Below are positions 13,497 through 14,833 of a stretch of 14,833 nucleotides of DNA, one piece after another. Each line of letters opens with the position of its first letter. Positions within the stretch are counted from its first letter, which is position 1. The translations under genes were made by a program, and so were the position numbers. The DNA lies in assembly GCA_025361385.1 (NCBI GenBank), contig JANYAJ010000394.1, positions 1 to 14,833 of the forward strand, in the 5' to 3' direction. This DNA comes from Nitrospira sp. Lineage in GTDB: Bacteria > Nitrospirota > Nitrospiria > Nitrospirales > Nitrospiraceae. The notes below the pieces were generated by a model. That model saw nothing but the letters and a program-made list of their open reading frames with translations. It was not told the origin of the DNA and did not search any database.

Positions 13497-14833
13497 ATGA
13501 ATTCCAGTCACTATCTCCCGGTCCTGCTGCTCCTGGGTTCGATCGGACTCTGCCCCCCCCCTTCCTCTGCGGAAGAGCCGATGAAATCGAAATCGCTCCC
13601 GCCGATTCCCTTGAGTGTGGAAGAGATTCACGCCTGGATCGATCGCTCGCATCCACTCCTCAGGGGAGCCGGCACAGAGAAAACCATGGCACGAGGAAAA
13701 ATGCTCAAGGCGCTAGGAGCCTTTGAGCCCACCCTCGTGAACGATACGGAAATCGAACGATTCATCTCCAGTTCACACCCGGAACAAGGCACCCAAACAG
13801 TGGGATTCAACGACACCCTCATCGAGGCCCGCCACCCCTGGGGCTTCCGCTACAGTGCCGGAGTCCGTGAAGCCATCGGCAATGCCAAGATTCCCGATCT
13901 TTCATTCGGCGGGGGCAACAACCAAGTCCTCCTCGGAGGCTTCCTTCCGCTGCTTCGAGGCCTCATGGTGAATCCAGAAAATGCCGAACTCCAACGATCC
14001 GAATTGGCCAACCCAAAGGCCGAGGTCCAGATCTCTCAAACAAGACAGGACCTGTTTCTTGCCGCTGCCACACAATTTTGGGATTGGGTCACCGCAGTAA
14101 AACTTGCAGAGGTGCAACGCCGGGCCGTAGGAGTGGCCGAAGAGCGGTATCGACAGGTTGAAGGCCGCGCCAAGGCAGGGGCCGTTGCGCCGCTCGACGT
14201 GGTCGAGGCCAATCAGGAGGTGCAGCGCCGCCGGGAAGTGGCCATCGTCGTGCAACGGCTGGTAGAGCAAGAACAGCTGAAGCTGTCCATGTTCCTCTGG
14301 GAGAATAATGCGCCAGTCTCGCCGCATCTGGATCGAGCCCCGAACTTCCCGTCTGCCATGCTCGTACCGGCGCCTGACACGATCCACGCCCATAAACTCC
14401 AAGCGAAGATCGACCGGCCGGAGGTTAAGGAAATCGGCATCGAAGCCAAACTCAACAATATCGATCTGGAGCTGGCCAAGAACAACCTCCTCCCTAGCCT
14501 GGATGCTGAGGCAGCGCCCGCGCGCGCACCGGAGAAGTTCGTGCTGGGGCTCGGCTACCGCTTTGGACTGGAGCTCAAGATTCCGATCCTCCAGCGAAAG
14601 AGCCGCGGCGAAGTCCTGGAAGCGCAAGGCAAGGCAGACCGATTTGTCTTCATGCAGCAATTCCGCGAGCAACAAGTACTCATCGATGTCGACAATGCCC
14701 TCTCCGCCCTCGAACGTGCCAAAGAACGTGTCGCGGCGGCGGGCGAATCGCTCCGCTTGGCCAAAACTCTTGAAGAAGGAGAACGTTTTCGGTTTAGCCT
14801 TGGAGCAACCAGTATCCTCTTCGTGAATTTACG
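13497..14833 (+). CDS. TolC-family outer membrane channel protein (3' end outside window)
   Basis: The frame starts at ATG 13497, preceded by AGGAG eight bases upstream, and is open to the right edge (445 complete codons). Residues 1-25 form a signal peptide with a Leu-rich core and a probable SSA cleavage site; it has no Lys or Arg before the core, which is unusual. The mature part matches the outer membrane efflux protein layout: a first helical repeat (about 175-300, with AAATQFWDWVTAVKLAE and AGAVAPLDVVEANQEV) and a second after 310 (LGLGYRFGLELKIPILQR, then long helices). The ending visible at the edge, RFSLGATSILFVNL, corresponds to the LGxxSxLxVL motif near the end of the second helical repeat in TolC proteins, so perhaps 30-60 residues are missing. 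It should form a trimeric channel with the adjacent HlyD-like adaptor. The 121 bases between the two genes hold no clear promoter, so they are probably co-transcribed. Confidence 0.9.
   Translation, partial: MNSSHYLPVLLLLGSIGLCPPPSSAEEPMKSKSLPPIPLSVEEIHAWIDRSHPLLRGAGTEKTMARGKMLKALGAFEPTLVNDTEIERFISSSHPEQGTQTVGFNDTLIEARHPWGFRYSAGVREAIGNAKIPDLSFGGGNNQVLLGGFLPLLRGLMVNPENAELQRSELANPKAEVQISQTRQDLFLAAATQFWDWVTAVKLAEVQRRAVGVAEERYRQVEGRAKAGAVAPLDVVEANQEVQRRREVAIVVQRLVEQEQLKLSMFLWENNAPVSPHLDRAPNFPSAMLVPAPDTIHAHKLQAKIDRPEVKEIGIEAKLNNIDLELAKNNLLPSLDAEAAPARAPEKFVLGLGYRFGLELKIPILQRKSRGEVLEAQGKADRFVFMQQFREQQVLIDVDNALSALERAKERVAAAGESLRLAKTLEEGERFRFSLGATSILFVNL
13553..13561 (+). repeat. Nine-cytosine tract within the TolC-family signal peptide
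   Basis: Nine consecutive C bases lie across codons 19-22 of the outer membrane protein gene (Cys-Pro-Pro-Pro). Gain or loss of one base would shift the frame before the mature protein. In the reading shown the frame is intact. Confidence 0.75.

Noticed and set aside
13902..14675. A 257-codon minus-strand frame opposite the TolC-family gene
   Set aside because: The plus-strand frame has a signal peptide, ribosome-binding site and TolC motifs; the antisense frame has no recognisable domain and is a by-product of GC-rich codon use.

Overview
The window is about 58% GC, densely coded, and reads as ordinary bacterial chromosome. The mix of proteins (a secreted unknown protein, a DUF692-like enzyme next to a tRNA-dihydrouridine synthase, a CBS-PilZ protein, a LOG protein, a DHH phosphoesterase, a rhomboid protease, purE-purK, and a HlyD/TolC pair) suggests a Nitrospira-like member of the Nitrospirota. 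That assignment is inferred from protein character and composition. No rRNA or other marker gene is present to confirm it, and no insertion sequence, tRNA, CRISPR array or phage gene was seen.

Layout. (1) Positions 1-3966, minus strand: a tightly packed set read right to left. It holds a DUF692/MNIO-like enzyme with a C-terminal extension, then dus (4-base overlap), then maf (start codon directly after the dus stop), then a Sec-exported protein of unknown function that runs off the left edge and seems to have its own promoter. (2) Positions 4066-7711, plus strand: a CBS-PilZ protein, then a LOG-family protein with its own promoter, a DHH phosphoesterase and a rhomboid protease. The first two sets are divergent and share an intergenic region with a promoter facing each way. 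(3) Positions 7803-9653, minus strand: a membrane histidine-kinase-like protein fused to a receiver domain. The phospho-accepting His is Asn and the receiver lacks its conserved Lys. (4) Positions 9981-11746, minus strand: purE-purK with a GTGA overlap, which together perform the two-step carboxylation of AIR in purine synthesis. (5) Positions 11939-14833, plus strand: a periplasmic adaptor (HlyD family) and a TolC-family outer membrane protein cut by the right edge. Together they form the envelope-spanning part of an export system whose inner-membrane pump is not in the window.

The items most worth following are the DUF692/MNIO-like protein, whose extension may stand in for the separate partner protein of known systems, and the kinase-like protein, whose ATP-binding domain looks intact although its phosphoacceptor is missing. 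A milder idea is that the CBS-PilZ, LOG and DHH genes form a nucleotide-sensing and nucleotide-turnover neighbourhood.
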